From assembly GCF_000802155.2 (NCBI RefSeq), contig NZ_JQGJ02000019.1, positions 40,045-104,044 on the forward strand: 64,000 nucleotides of DNA, read 5' to 3'. This document shows, in pieces, positions 36,253 through 44,829 of the stretch. Source of the stretch: Pseudomonas frederiksbergensis (GTDB lineage: Bacteria > Pseudomonadota > Gammaproteobacteria > Pseudomonadales > Pseudomonadaceae). The notes under the pieces were generated by a model that searched no databases, was not told where the DNA came from, and saw only the letters and a list, made by a program, of their open reading frames with translations. The stretch's first letter is position 1. Each line of letters opens with the position of its first letter. The position numbers and the translations under genes are program-made.

Positions 36253-37650
36253 TTATTCGCCCGAGGCGCTCGGTACACCGGCACGCTTGCGCTTGGCACC
36301 GCTGCTGCGACGGCGCTTGCGCGGGCCACTGGTGCCGTCATCCTTGCCGCTGAGCTCACGGATCATGTCGCGGCGTTCGCTTTCATTGGCGTCCTGGTAA
36401 TCGGTCCACCACTCGCCCAGGCCATCGGTCTGTTCGCCGGCGCTTTCGCGCAGCAGAAGGAAGTCGTAGCCGGCGCGGAAACGTGGATTGTCCAGCAGCA
36501 GGTCGGCACGTTTGCCGCTGCGCCGGGGCAGGCGTTCCTGCATGTCCCAGATCTCGCGGATCGGCATCGTGAAGCGTTTTGGAATGGCAATGCGCTGGCA
36601 CTGTTCGGCGATCAGCTCGTGAGCGGCTTCCTGCATCGCCGGGATCGGCGGCATGCCGCGTTCCTGCAGCCGCAAAACGCGGGCGGGAAGGGCCGGCCAG
36701 AGCAAGGCGGCGAACAGGAACGCCGGGGTTACCGGCTTGTTCTGCTTGATGCGCAGGTCGGTGTTGATCAGTGCTTCGCTGATCAAGGTGTGGGTGTAGG
36801 TCGGGTTGTATTCCAGCGCCTCGGCACTGGCCGGGAACAGCGGGTCGAACAGTTGCAGGTCGACGAGCATCTCGAAGGTGTCTGCGGCGTTGCCCGAAAG
36901 GAACAGCTTGAGCACTTCTTCGAACAGGCGCGCCGAGGGAATTTCCCTGAGCATGGGGGCCAGGTCGCGAATCGGCAGGGCGCTGTGCTTCTCGATGCCG
37001 AAATCCAGCTTGGCGGCAAAGCGCACGGCCCGCAGCATGCGCACTGGGTCTTCCTGGTAGCGCTGCTTGGGGTCGCCGATCAGGCGAATGAGCCGATTCC
37101 GGATGTCGTGTACGCCGTTGGCGTAATCGAGGATGCGCTCGCTGACCGGATCGTAATACAAGGCGTTGATGGTGAAGTCACGGCGTTGCGCGTCTTCTTC
37201 CAGCGTGCCGTAGACGTTATCGCGCAGGATGCGTCCGCTTTCGTTGCGAGAAGACTGGTTGCTGTCTTCGTCTTCATCACTCTGCGGATGGTTGGCACGG
37301 AACGTCGCCACTTCGATGATTTCGCGGCCGAAGTGGATGTGCACCAGCTTGAAGCGGCGCCCGATGATTCGCGCGTTGCGGAATTCGGCGCGTATCTGCT
37401 CAGGAGTGGCGCTGGTGGCGACGTCGAAATCCTTGGGGGTGATGTTGAGCAGCATGTCGCGCACGCACCCACCGACCAGATAAGCCTGGTAGCCGGCGTT
37501 CTGCAGGCGTTCGACGATGTTCACCGCGTAACGGCTGAATTGTGCCTTTTGCAACGAATGCTGGCCGCTATTGAGCACTTCAGGCGTGCTGCGTATGTGT
37601 TGCGTACGACGCAAGGGAGAACGGAATGACTGGAACAGCTTCTTCAGCAT
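36253..37650 (-). CDS. pcnB: Poly(A) polymerase I
   Basis: 465 residues from ATG 37650 (MLKKLFQSFRSPLRR). The nucleotidyltransferase motif LVGGCVRDMLLNITPKDFDVAT separates it from CCA-adding enzymes by its context and length. The EDPVRMLRAVRFAAKL segment and a basic C-terminal tail (RKRRRSSGAKRKR) for RNA binding follow. It adds 3' A-tails that mark RNAs for decay. An ATG 24 codons upstream is in frame but lacks family similarity. Confidence 0.94.
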   Translation of the reverse strand: MLKKLFQSFRSPLRRTQHIRSTPEVLNSGQHSLQKAQFSRYAVNIVERLQNAGYQAYLVGGCVRDMLLNITPKDFDVATSATPEQIRAEFRNARIIGRRFKLVHIHFGREIIEVATFRANHPQSDEDEDSNQSSRNESGRILRDNVYGTLEEDAQRRDFTINALYYDPVSERILDYANGVHDIRNRLIRLIGDPKQRYQEDPVRMLRAVRFAAKLDFGIEKHSALPIRDLAPMLREIPSARLFEEVLKLFLSGNAADTFEMLVDLQLFDPLFPASAEALEYNPTYTHTLISEALINTDLRIKQNKPVTPAFLFAALLWPALPARVLRLQERGMPPIPAMQEAAHELIAEQCQRIAIPKRFTMPIREIWDMQERLPRRSGKRADLLLDNPRFRAGYDFLLLRESAGEQTDGLGEWWTDYQDANESERRDMIRELSGKDDGTSGPRKRRRSSGAKRKRAGVPSASGE

Positions 37651-37806
37651 GGGATGCACTGTTTGAAGGAATATTCGGCCATAAACGAAGAATGGCCGCA
37701 TGATGGGCGGGGATTCTAGCATTTAGTCGAGGGATGGTGTAGGACACAGGAGTTTTGAGTTGCAAGCTTCGAGCGACAAGCTTGTAGGACGCGGGGAAGG
37801 CGGAAC

Positions 37807-37840
37807 GACAGAAACCACAAGGGGAGCCGAAGCTCCCCCA
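37807..37840 (-). terminator. Putative CrcZ terminator
   Basis: Stem GGGGGAGCTTCGGCTCCCC on the minus strand, followed by TTGTGGTTTCTGT, which is an interrupted T-rich tail. Confidence 0.7.
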
Positions 37841-38181
37841 GAATTAGTTGCGTGCTCTGTTTTTATTATTGGTTTCGGGCTTCTTGTTTTTGTTGAGTGC
37901 CCGCGCCACGAGGTTTTCCCTTCGTGACCCTCCCAATCGGGAGCCAAGAGCAAACGGATTGCTTTGGTCGCTGTGTTGCAGTGATCAATCGATCCAACCA
38001 GTTCAGGCACCTGTCTTGAGACAGTTTTTATTGTTCTCGGCCTGGTTGTGGGGCAAGCCCCAAATACAACGCCTCTCCAAAAGAATCAGTTAGCTACGCC
38101 TCTCGCCGTCTTGTTTTTATTGTGCGTGAGTCGATTCGTCTTATTTTTATTGTCTTGTGCATTGCTTGTTGTTGTTCTTGT
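37808..38181 (-). ncRNA. crcZ: CrcZ, small RNA that sequesters Hfq/Crc (carbon catabolite control)
   Basis: Located between cbrB and pcnB as in other pseudomonads, with a sigma-54 promoter at 38193 and a terminator hairpin near 37821. Read on the minus strand it has at least six A-rich AAnAAnAA motifs, for example AACAACAACAAG (about 38167-38178), AATAAAAATAAG (about 38141-38152), AATAAAAACAAG (about 38111-38122), AACAATAA (about 38028-38036), AACAAAAACAAG (about 37883-37894) and AATAATAAAAACAG (about 37857-37870). Such motifs titrate Hfq/Crc and relieve catabolite repression. The ends are estimated from promoter and hairpin; length about 370 bases fits the family. The remaining part of 37651-38366 holds the cbrB terminator and no gene. 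Confidence 0.92.
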
Positions 38182-38192
38182 ACCAAAGCTAT

Positions 38193-38208
38193 AGCAGGGT
38201 GCGTGCCA
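38193..38208 (-). promoter_or_regulatory. Sigma-54 promoter of crcZ
   Basis: On the minus strand TGGCACGCACCCTGCT, a near-consensus RpoN site with GG and GC 10 bases apart. CbrB is the known activator of crcZ and is encoded directly upstream. The expected start is near 38181. Confidence 0.9.
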
Positions 38209-38267
38209 ACTTTTGCAAGGCCCCGCGAAACCGGGGGTTCCGTGGTCATGTCGCGTTTTTCGGGGCG

Positions 38268-38307
38268 AAAAAAAGCCGGGGTTTCGTTACCGTAAACCCC
38301 GGCTTTT
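38268..38307 (-). terminator. Terminator between cbrB and crcZ
   Basis: Perfect stem AAAAGCCGGGGTTT/AAACCCCGGCTTTT with a 9-base loop and T-run on the minus strand, 60 bases after the cbrB stop. It insulates crcZ from the cbrAB transcript. Confidence 0.92.
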
Positions 38308-38366
38308 GTTACGTGAAAAAGCTGAGGTAACAGTTTTTTCACATCCAGCGGTGTTACCTGGGCACC

Positions 38367-39800
38367 TCAGCTTTCGCTGGTAGCCCCGGTCTTGCGCCGT
38401 GGAATCCCCAGGCGCTGACGGCGTTCCCACAGGCATTTTCGGCTTACGCCCAGCTTGCGTGCCAGTTCCGTCTCGGTCATGTGGTCCTGGTGCTCCAGGA
38501 CGAAATGCTGGAAGTAGTCTTCCAGTGACAGGTCCTCGGTGGGCTCATGGCTGGTGTTGTTCGCGCCGTTCTGTTGCGGCGCCAGCCCGATGAACTCTTC
38601 ATCGTCCAGGTCGCTCAGCTCGATATCGATGCCCAGCAGGTCGGCAGAGATTTCCGGGCTCTCGCACAGGATCACCGCGCGCTCCACGGCGTTTTCCAGC
38701 TCCCGCACGTTACCGGGCCAGGCGTAATGACGAATCGCCTGCTCGGCGTCCGGGGCAAACTTGAGGTCGGTGCGGTTGACCCGCGCGCTCTGGCGGGCAA
38801 GGAACGCATTGGCGATTTCATTGACGTCCGCACCACGTTCGCGCAGGGGCGGCAACTTCAGCGCGATGACGTGCAGGCGATAATATAAGTCTTCGCGGAA
38901 CTGACCGATCTTCGCCAGGTTTTTGAGGTCCCGATGGGTCGCCGCGATCAGGCGCACATCGACCTTCTGCGATTGCACGGAGCCGACTCGACGAATCTCG
39001 CCTTCCTGCAGCACGCGTAGCAGCCGCGCCTGGGCTTCCAGGGGGAGCTCGCCGATCTCATCGAGAAACAACGTGCCGCCGTCCGCCGCTTCAACGAGGC
39101 CGGCGCGTCCGGCGCTGGCGCCTGTGAACGCACCTTTTTCATGGCCGAACAGCTCGGACTCGATCAGGCTTTCCGGAATGGCTGCGCAGTTCACCGAGAT
39201 CATCGGGGCCTTGGCTCGGCGGGACAGGTTGTGCAGCGCCCTGGCCACCAGTTCCTTCCCGGTACCGGACTCACCCTGGATCAGCACGTTGGAGTCGGTC
39301 GGTGCCACTTTTCGGATCTTGCCGTAGAGGTCCTGCATTGGCGGGCAAGAGCCGATGATGCCGATTTCGCCGTTACTGTTGCTGGCGCCCACTTTACCGG
39401 ACGCCACGGCTTTGCCGTTCGTCGCGTCCGTAGGTTGGCTGCTCGCCGTCTGTCGGTCTCGCAGTATTCGGGCCACGGCCTGGAGCATCTCGTCGTGATC
39501 GAAAGGCTTGGCGATGTAATCCACCGCGCCCATCTTCATCGAATCGACCGCCGAGCGAAGGCTGGCGTAACTGGTCATGATCAGCACGGGCGTGCCCTGG
39601 CCGAGCTTGATCAGCTCGGTACCCGGGGCGCCAGGCAGGCGCAAGTCACTGACGATGAGGTCAAACGTCGGAATACTGAAGCGTTCTTGTGCTTCCTGCA
39701 CGGAACCGGCTTCGCTGACCTGGTACTGGTTGCGTTCCAGCAGGCGGCGCAAGGCGGAGCGGATAATTGTTTCGTCTTCGACGATCAAAATGTGCGGCAT
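38367..39800 (-). CDS. cbrB: CbrB, sigma-54 dependent response regulator
   Basis: 477 residues. Receiver domain with VEDE acidic pocket and phospho-acceptor in IVSDLRLPGAPG. AAA+ domain with Walker A GESGTGKE, GAFTGA loop and LFLDEIGELP. C-terminal HTH ending ELARKLGVSRKCLWERRQRLGIP. With CbrA it controls the carbon/nitrogen balance, mainly through crcZ. It starts 22 bases after the cbrA stop. Confidence 0.96.
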   Translation of the reverse strand: MPHILIVEDETIIRSALRRLLERNQYQVSEAGSVQEAQERFSIPTFDLIVSDLRLPGAPGTELIKLGQGTPVLIMTSYASLRSAVDSMKMGAVDYIAKPFDHDEMLQAVARILRDRQTASSQPTDATNGKAVASGKVGASNSNGEIGIIGSCPPMQDLYGKIRKVAPTDSNVLIQGESGTGKELVARALHNLSRRAKAPMISVNCAAIPESLIESELFGHEKGAFTGASAGRAGLVEAADGGTLFLDEIGELPLEAQARLLRVLQEGEIRRVGSVQSQKVDVRLIAATHRDLKNLAKIGQFREDLYYRLHVIALKLPPLRERGADVNEIANAFLARQSARVNRTDLKFAPDAEQAIRHYAWPGNVRELENAVERAVILCESPEISADLLGIDIELSDLDDEEFIGLAPQQNGANNTSHEPTEDLSLEDYFQHFVLEHQDHMTETELARKLGVSRKCLWERRQRLGIPRRKTGATSES

Positions 39801-39822
39801 TGATTCGATTCTCTCGACGGTC

Positions 39823-42771
39823 TCAGTTCACAGCGGACGTCGCTTCGACATGACGCGGCAAGGTCACCCGGATACGGGTGCCGCGTTGGCTCTGAACATC
39901 GGCCGGGCTGTCGATGGTGATTTGTCCATAATGCTCTTCAACGATGGAATAGACCAGTGCAAGGCCCAGACCGGTGCCTTCGCCAGGATCCTTGGTGGTG
40001 AAGAAGGGTTCGAACAATCGGTCCATGATGTTCTGTGGAATACCGCTGCCTTCGTCTTCGACGATCAGATCGACGGTGTGTTCGAAAGCCTCGCTCTTGA
40101 CCCGTACCGCGCTGCCGGCCGGTGAGGCGTCGCGCGCGTTGGACAGCAGGTTGATCAGCACCTGGGCGAGCCGTTGGGGGTCGCCGTCGACCCAGTGTTC
40201 CGGGTCGCACAGGTTGAAGAACTGGACTTCAAAGTTGCGCCGGTTGAGCGCCAGCAGGCCGATGGCGTCCTGGGCCACTTCGGCCAGGCATACCGGCTCG
40301 TCGTTGTGCTGGTGACCGCCGGCATGGGCGAAGCTCATCAGCGATTGGACGATGCGCGACACGCGCTTGGTCTGCTCGAGGATCTGGCCGCTGATTTCCG
40401 TCAGTTCGCCGTCGTCCTCGCGCTCTTCGCGCAGGTTTTGCGCCAGGCAGGCGATGCCGGTGATCGGGTTGCCGATTTCGTGGGCCACTCCGGCGGCCAG
40501 TCGACCGATACTGGCCAGGCGCTCGGAGTGGACCAGCTTGTCTTCGAGCATCTGAGTGTCGGTCAGGTCTTCCACCAGCAGCACCAGGCCGCTGTTGCCT
40601 GGTGCCAACGGCTCGTCGATTGCTGCCTTGTGCAGGTTCAGCCAGCGGGTCTGGCCGTCCAGGGCAAGGTGCTGTTTGTGCAGGTGCTCGTCCGGCAGGT
40701 CAATGAAACCCTGCAGCAAGCCTTTCCATGGCTCGCCCAGCGTGCTCAGGCGCGAGCCGACCACCCGCTGGGCGGCGATTCCGGTCAGCTCTTCCATGGC
40801 CCGGTTCCACATCAGGATCTCCTGATCCTTGGCCAGGGAACACACGCCCATCGGCAGTTCCTGCAAGGTCTGGCGGTGGTAACGGCGCAAGGCGTCCAGT
40901 TCGGCGGCCAGGCCGGTGAGGCGCGAGTGGTAATCCTCCAGGCGGCTCTCGATGAAATGAATGTCTTCGGTGACATAGTTCTCGCCGCCGGCCTTGTAGG
41001 GCAGGAACGTCTCGACCATGTCCTGGGCCACGCTGGGGCCCATCAGGCCGGACAGGTTGGCTTCGATCCGGTCCCGCAGGCGACGCAAGGCATACGGGCG
41101 ACGTTCATCGAAGGGCAGGTAGAGATCGCGCAGAGCCTGCTCGACTTCTTTTTGCGCGGCCTTGGCGCCGAGGGGCTTGGCCAGTTGGGTGGCGAATTCC
41201 TGGGGCGAGGCCGCGTGCAGTTCGCGGCGTTGCGGGCGTCGCACGTTATCCACCGCGCAGGCTTCGGCGGCGCTGGCTTCTTCGCTGCTGGCGTTGGTGA
41301 ACAGTGAAATCAGGGTGAACATCAACACGTTTGCCGCCAGCGAGGCGATGGCCGCCATGTGCCAACTGGTGTCGTCGAGCACATAGATCATGTTCAGCAG
41401 GGGGATATAGAAGCCCTGCAGGTTGCCCATCAATGGCAGCAGCATCGCCACCAGCCAGACCAGGATTCCCGCCAGCAATCCGGCGATGAAGCCGCGCCGG
41501 TTGGCGGTCGGCCAATACAGCACCGACAACACGCCGGGCAGGAATTGCAGGGTAGCGACGAACGCGACGATGCCCAGGTTCGCCAGGTCCTGCCCGTCAC
41601 CTAGCATGAGGTAGAACCCGTAGCCGGCCATGATGATCGCGACGATCAGCGCACGGCGGGTCCATTTCAGCCAGCGGTAGATGTTTCCTTCCGCAGGTGG
41701 CTGGTAGAGCGGCAGCACCAGGTGGTTGAGGGCCATGCCCGACAGCGCCAGCGTGGTCACGATGATCAGGCCACTGGCTGCTGAAAGGCCGCCGACATAG
41801 GCCAGCAAGGCCAGCGCCTCGTTATTGGCTGCAATGCCGATGCCGAGGGTGAAGTACTCCGGATTGGTGCTGGCGCCCAGCTTCAGTCCCGCCCAGAGGA
41901 TCAGCGGCACCGCCAGGCTCATCAACAGCAGGAACAACGGCAGGCCCCAACTGGCGCTGACCAGCGAGCGCGGATTGAGATTCTCCGTGAAGGTCATGTG
42001 GTACATGTGCGGCATCACGATCGCCGAGGCGAAGAACACCAGCAGCAGCGTGCGCCACGGGCCTTCTTGCAGCGGTGTATGCAAGGCGGCAAGGGCGGTC
42101 TGGTTCTGCAGCAGCCAAAGCTCGAGCTGCTGCGGGCCATCGAACACGCCATACAGGGCATAGAGCCCAACGCCGCCGATGGCGATCAGCTTGATCACCG
42201 ACTCAAAGGCGATCGCAAAGACCAGGCCTTCATGTTTCTCCCGGGTGGCGATGTGCCGCGAGCCGAAGAAAATCGTGAACAGGATGATCAGGACGCAGAA
42301 ACTCAAGGCGACGCGGTGTTGCACCGGTTCACGGGTCAGGATACTGATGGAATCGGCGACGGCTTGCATTTGCAGCGCCAGCAAGGGCAACACGCCGACC
42401 AGCATGAAGATCGTCGTCAGCGCGCCAGCCCAGGTACTGCGGAAACGAAAGGCGAACAGGTCGGCCAACGAAGACAGTTGGTAGGTGCGAGTGATTTTCA
42501 GGATCGGATAGAGCAACACCGGCGCCAACAGGAACGCGCCGGACACCCCGAGGTAACTGGACAGGAAACCATAGCCGTACTGGTACGCCAGGCCGACAGT
42601 GCCATAGAACGCCCATGCACTGGCATAGACACCCAGCGACAGGGTATAGGTCAGCGGGTGGCGAATGATCGCGCGCGGGATCATGCCTCGTTCGCTGATC
42701 CAGGCCACGCCGAACAGCACTGCCAGGTAGGCGGCGCTGATCAGGATCATCTGGGTCAGGCTAAAGCTCAT
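39823..42771 (-). CDS. cbrA: CbrA, sensor kinase with a solute-symporter-like membrane domain
   Basis: 982 residues from ATG 42771 (MSFSLTQ); an ATG two codons earlier is also possible. The N-terminal half is a sodium/solute symporter (SSS) fold with about 13 helices, followed by a PAS domain (about 600-720), HisKA with AGVAHEIGNPITGIA, and ATPase motifs DEGSGIP and GEGTGLGLALV. The transporter domain moves histidine in P. fluorescens (family knowledge). The start lies inside the 3' end of cbrX, so translation is probably coupled; no strong ribosome site is visible. Confidence 0.95.
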   Translation of the reverse strand: MSFSLTQMILISAAYLAVLFGVAWISERGMIPRAIIRHPLTYTLSLGVYASAWAFYGTVGLAYQYGYGFLSSYLGVSGAFLLAPVLLYPILKITRTYQLSSLADLFAFRFRSTWAGALTTIFMLVGVLPLLALQMQAVADSISILTREPVQHRVALSFCVLIILFTIFFGSRHIATREKHEGLVFAIAFESVIKLIAIGGVGLYALYGVFDGPQQLELWLLQNQTALAALHTPLQEGPWRTLLLVFFASAIVMPHMYHMTFTENLNPRSLVSASWGLPLFLLLMSLAVPLILWAGLKLGASTNPEYFTLGIGIAANNEALALLAYVGGLSAASGLIIVTTLALSGMALNHLVLPLYQPPAEGNIYRWLKWTRRALIVAIIMAGYGFYLMLGDGQDLANLGIVAFVATLQFLPGVLSVLYWPTANRRGFIAGLLAGILVWLVAMLLPLMGNLQGFYIPLLNMIYVLDDTSWHMAAIASLAANVLMFTLISLFTNASSEEASAAEACAVDNVRRPQRRELHAASPQEFATQLAKPLGAKAAQKEVEQALRDLYLPFDERRPYALRRLRDRIEANLSGLMGPSVAQDMVETFLPYKAGGENYVTEDIHFIESRLEDYHSRLTGLAAELDALRRYHRQTLQELPMGVCSLAKDQEILMWNRAMEELTGIAAQRVVGSRLSTLGEPWKGLLQGFIDLPDEHLHKQHLALDGQTRWLNLHKAAIDEPLAPGNSGLVLLVEDLTDTQMLEDKLVHSERLASIGRLAAGVAHEIGNPITGIACLAQNLREEREDDGELTEISGQILEQTKRVSRIVQSLMSFAHAGGHQHNDEPVCLAEVAQDAIGLLALNRRNFEVQFFNLCDPEHWVDGDPQRLAQVLINLLSNARDASPAGSAVRVKSEAFEHTVDLIVEDEGSGIPQNIMDRLFEPFFTTKDPGEGTGLGLALVYSIVEEHYGQITIDSPADVQSQRGTRIRVTLPRHVEATSAVN

Positions 42772-42937
42772 CGGCATCTTTTTGGCTCTGCAGGATGAAG
42801 GTCACGACGATCAGGATCAGCCAGAGCAGATACGGTCGATACCAGGCACCCGTGGCATCGATCCACCAATCCATGATGGCCGGGGAGAACAGGTAAATCC
42901 CCACTACCAGGAGCAGGACCAAGCGATAGATGTACAT
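42761..42937 (-). CDS. cbrX: CbrX, small membrane protein upstream of cbrA
   Basis: 58 residues starting MYIYRLVLLLVVGIYLFSP, with two membrane helices (second YLLWLILIVVTFIL) and a polar tail ending QKDADEL. The ribosome site AGAGAGG precedes the ATG at 42937. The last 11 bases overlap the cbrA start. It corresponds to CbrX of P. putida, reported to be cotranscribed with cbrA and to affect its translation. Confidence 0.9.
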   Translation of the reverse strand: MYIYRLVLLLVVGIYLFSPAIMDWWIDATGAWYRPYLLWLILIVVTFILQSQKDADEL

Positions 42938-43014
42938 CCCGGCCTCTCTTTTTTAAGCACGTGCCCGAAAACGTGCGGCGATGGTAACGGATGGGCGCCA
43001 AGCTGCAAGGGCCG

Positions 43015-43896
43015 TCAACGTATTTGCGCTTCGGGCATGCTCAGCGTGCGAGGGATCTTGCCCGCATCCCAATGAAGAATGCCCCAGGCCAGCAACTCCT
43101 GTGGGCTGGCATCGACCAGTTCCGGCGCCGGTTGCTGGCCGAGTGCGCGTAGCGCCCTTAGCAGCAGTGGTGTTGCCTGATCGGCCGTCAGGGGTGGCGA
43201 GCGATAGGATTTGCCGAGTTTGTGCCCGTCCGGCTGGGTGATGAGCGGCACATGCAGATAACGCGGTTGTGGCAACCCCAGCAGTTCCTGCAAGTACAGT
43301 TGGCGCGGCGTGGAGTCCAGCAGGTCGGCGCCGCGGACAATATCGGTGACACCTTGCCAGGCGTCATCCAGGACCACCGCCAATTGGTAGGCATAGAGCC
43401 CGTCGCGACGACGAATCACGAAGTCGCCGGCCTCGCGGCCCAAATGTTGGCGAAATTCGCCTTGGACGCGATCGACGAAGTGGTATTGGAGTTCGGGAAC
43501 ACGCAGCCGGATCGCGGCGTCCCCAGTATCGTGACCGGCGTTGCGGCACAGTCCCGGATAAATACCTTGGTACGGTTCCAGTTGCTTGCGCGAGCAGGTG
43601 CAGGCGTAGGCCAGGCCTTGGCTGAGCAACCGATCGATAACCTGCTGGTAGGCGTCGTGGCGCTCGCTCTGGCGCACCATTTCGCCGTCCCACTCAAATC
43701 CGTAGCTTTCCAGCGCCTTGAGAATCGCTACTTGCGCGCCGGGCTCTTCCCGGGGCGGGTCGAGGTCTTCCATGCGCAACAACCAGCGTCCGCCCACGGC
43801 CCGGGCGTCGAGGTACGATGCCAGCGCGGCGACCAGCGAGCCGAAATGCAGGTGACCGCTGGGGGTGGGTGCGAAGCGTCCGATGTAGTCAGTCAT
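43015..43896 (-). CDS. gluQ: Glutamyl-Q tRNA(Asp) synthetase
   Basis: 293 residues, a truncated glutamyl-tRNA synthetase with no anticodon-binding domain. Motifs APTPSGHLHFGSL (HIGH-type), the zinc ligands CTCSRKQ and LCRNAG, and KLGKSYRSPP (KMSKS-type). It attaches glutamate to queuosine in tRNA-Asp. The dksA-gluQ order is widely conserved; dksA lies 151 bases upstream with its own terminator. Confidence 0.95.
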   Translation of the reverse strand: MTDYIGRFAPTPSGHLHFGSLVAALASYLDARAVGGRWLLRMEDLDPPREEPGAQVAILKALESYGFEWDGEMVRQSERHDAYQQVIDRLLSQGLAYACTCSRKQLEPYQGIYPGLCRNAGHDTGDAAIRLRVPELQYHFVDRVQGEFRQHLGREAGDFVIRRRDGLYAYQLAVVLDDAWQGVTDIVRGADLLDSTPRQLYLQELLGLPQPRYLHVPLITQPDGHKLGKSYRSPPLTADQATPLLLRALRALGQQPAPELVDASPQELLAWGILHWDAGKIPRTLSMPEAQIR

Positions 43897-43998
43897 AGGG
43901 CGAATGTTACTGGGTGCGGGCGGTAGGCATGCAATTTGGACAACGAAGCATATTCCCTTGTGGGGGCGGGCTCACCAGGCTTGGGGAAAGCATCGCAA

Positions 43999-44030
43999 AC
44001 AAAAAACGGAGCGTATGAACGCTCCGTTTC
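43999..44030 (-). terminator. Terminator of dksA
   Basis: Stem AAACGGAGCGT/ACGCTCCGTTT around ATGA with a T-run on the minus strand, 17 bases after the dksA stop. It reduces dksA read-through into gluQ. Confidence 0.92.
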
Positions 44031-44047
44031 GATGACAGCCCCGGCGA

Positions 44048-44491
44048 TTACTTGCCGACCTGTTTTTCCTTGATTTCCGCGAGGGTCTTGCAGTCGACGC
44101 ACATATCGGCGGTCGGACGCGCTTCCAGTCGCTTGACGCCAATCTCGACGCCGCAGGACTCGCACCAGCCGTATTCTTCGTCTTCGATCAGTTGCAGCGT
44201 CTTGTCAATTTTCTTGATCAGCTTGCGTTCACGGTCGCGGGCACGCAGTTCCAGGCTGAATTCTTCTTCCTGGCTGGCACGGTCGGCCGGGTCAGGGAAG
44301 TTGGCAGCGTCGTCCTTCATATGGTCAACCGTGCGGTCGACTTCCTGCATCAAGTCCTGTTTCCACTTGTTCAGGATCTTGGTGAAGTGCGCGCGCATGG
44401 GGGCGCCCATGTACTCCTCGCCCTCTTTCGGGACATACGACTCGAACCCGCTGAGCGATTGATTTTGATTCTGCTTTGCTTGGGTGGGCAT
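44048..44491 (-). CDS. dksA: DksA, RNA polymerase-binding transcription factor
   Basis: 147 residues. The coiled-coil tip carries DPADRA (the DxxDxA motif that enters the polymerase secondary channel). The C-terminal zinc finger is CESCG and CVDCK, so this is the zinc-type paralogue. With ppGpp it controls rRNA and amino-acid promoters; the tRNA promoter at 12389 and the rRNA-type promoter at 63822 would be targets. The ATG at 44491 follows an AGAGGCGG ribosome site. Confidence 0.96.
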   Translation of the reverse strand: MPTQAKQNQNQSLSGFESYVPKEGEEYMGAPMRAHFTKILNKWKQDLMQEVDRTVDHMKDDAANFPDPADRASQEEEFSLELRARDRERKLIKKIDKTLQLIEDEEYGWCESCGVEIGVKRLEARPTADMCVDCKTLAEIKEKQVGK

Positions 44492-44829
44492 GAATGGACC
44501 GCCTCTACTCTTGTAATCCACTACGCAGGATTGCTCCATCACCGACACCTGCCGGCCCTGCGGCTGCAAGCGGGCGAACTTACCAGATCAAATCAGCCCG
44601 CGCTACTCCCGGTTGTCGAGCCTGGAGCGGCTGGGGCCTGCAAACCGTGGCCGGCTCCGGTCCGGTGGGGTTGCAAACCTGCTCAGTACTTGATTTTAGT
44701 CAAGCCTGGGTTTAACGCTGGACTGATTTCCAGCGATCTACGGGCTAGGACCGTTTTAGCTTTGCGCTCGTTCCCGCACCCGTTCCGGAGTTGGGTAGAA
44801 TCGGTTCTTTTTTCGCGAAGGACGGCCCA
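44492..44829. other. Intergenic region between dksA and the aminotransferase gene
   Basis: This 338-base divergent region must hold both promoters. I see an inverted repeat CTTGATTTTAGTCAAG at 44689-44704, whose minus strand contains TTGACT and may be the dksA -35 element. A TAGAAT near 44797 may be a -10 for the plus strand. No gene is supported. Confidence 0.4.

Noticed and set aside
37848..38342. Short open frames in the crcZ region on both strands
   Set aside because: The stretch is the non-coding RNA CrcZ; the frames have biased composition from A-rich motifs and no ribosome sites.
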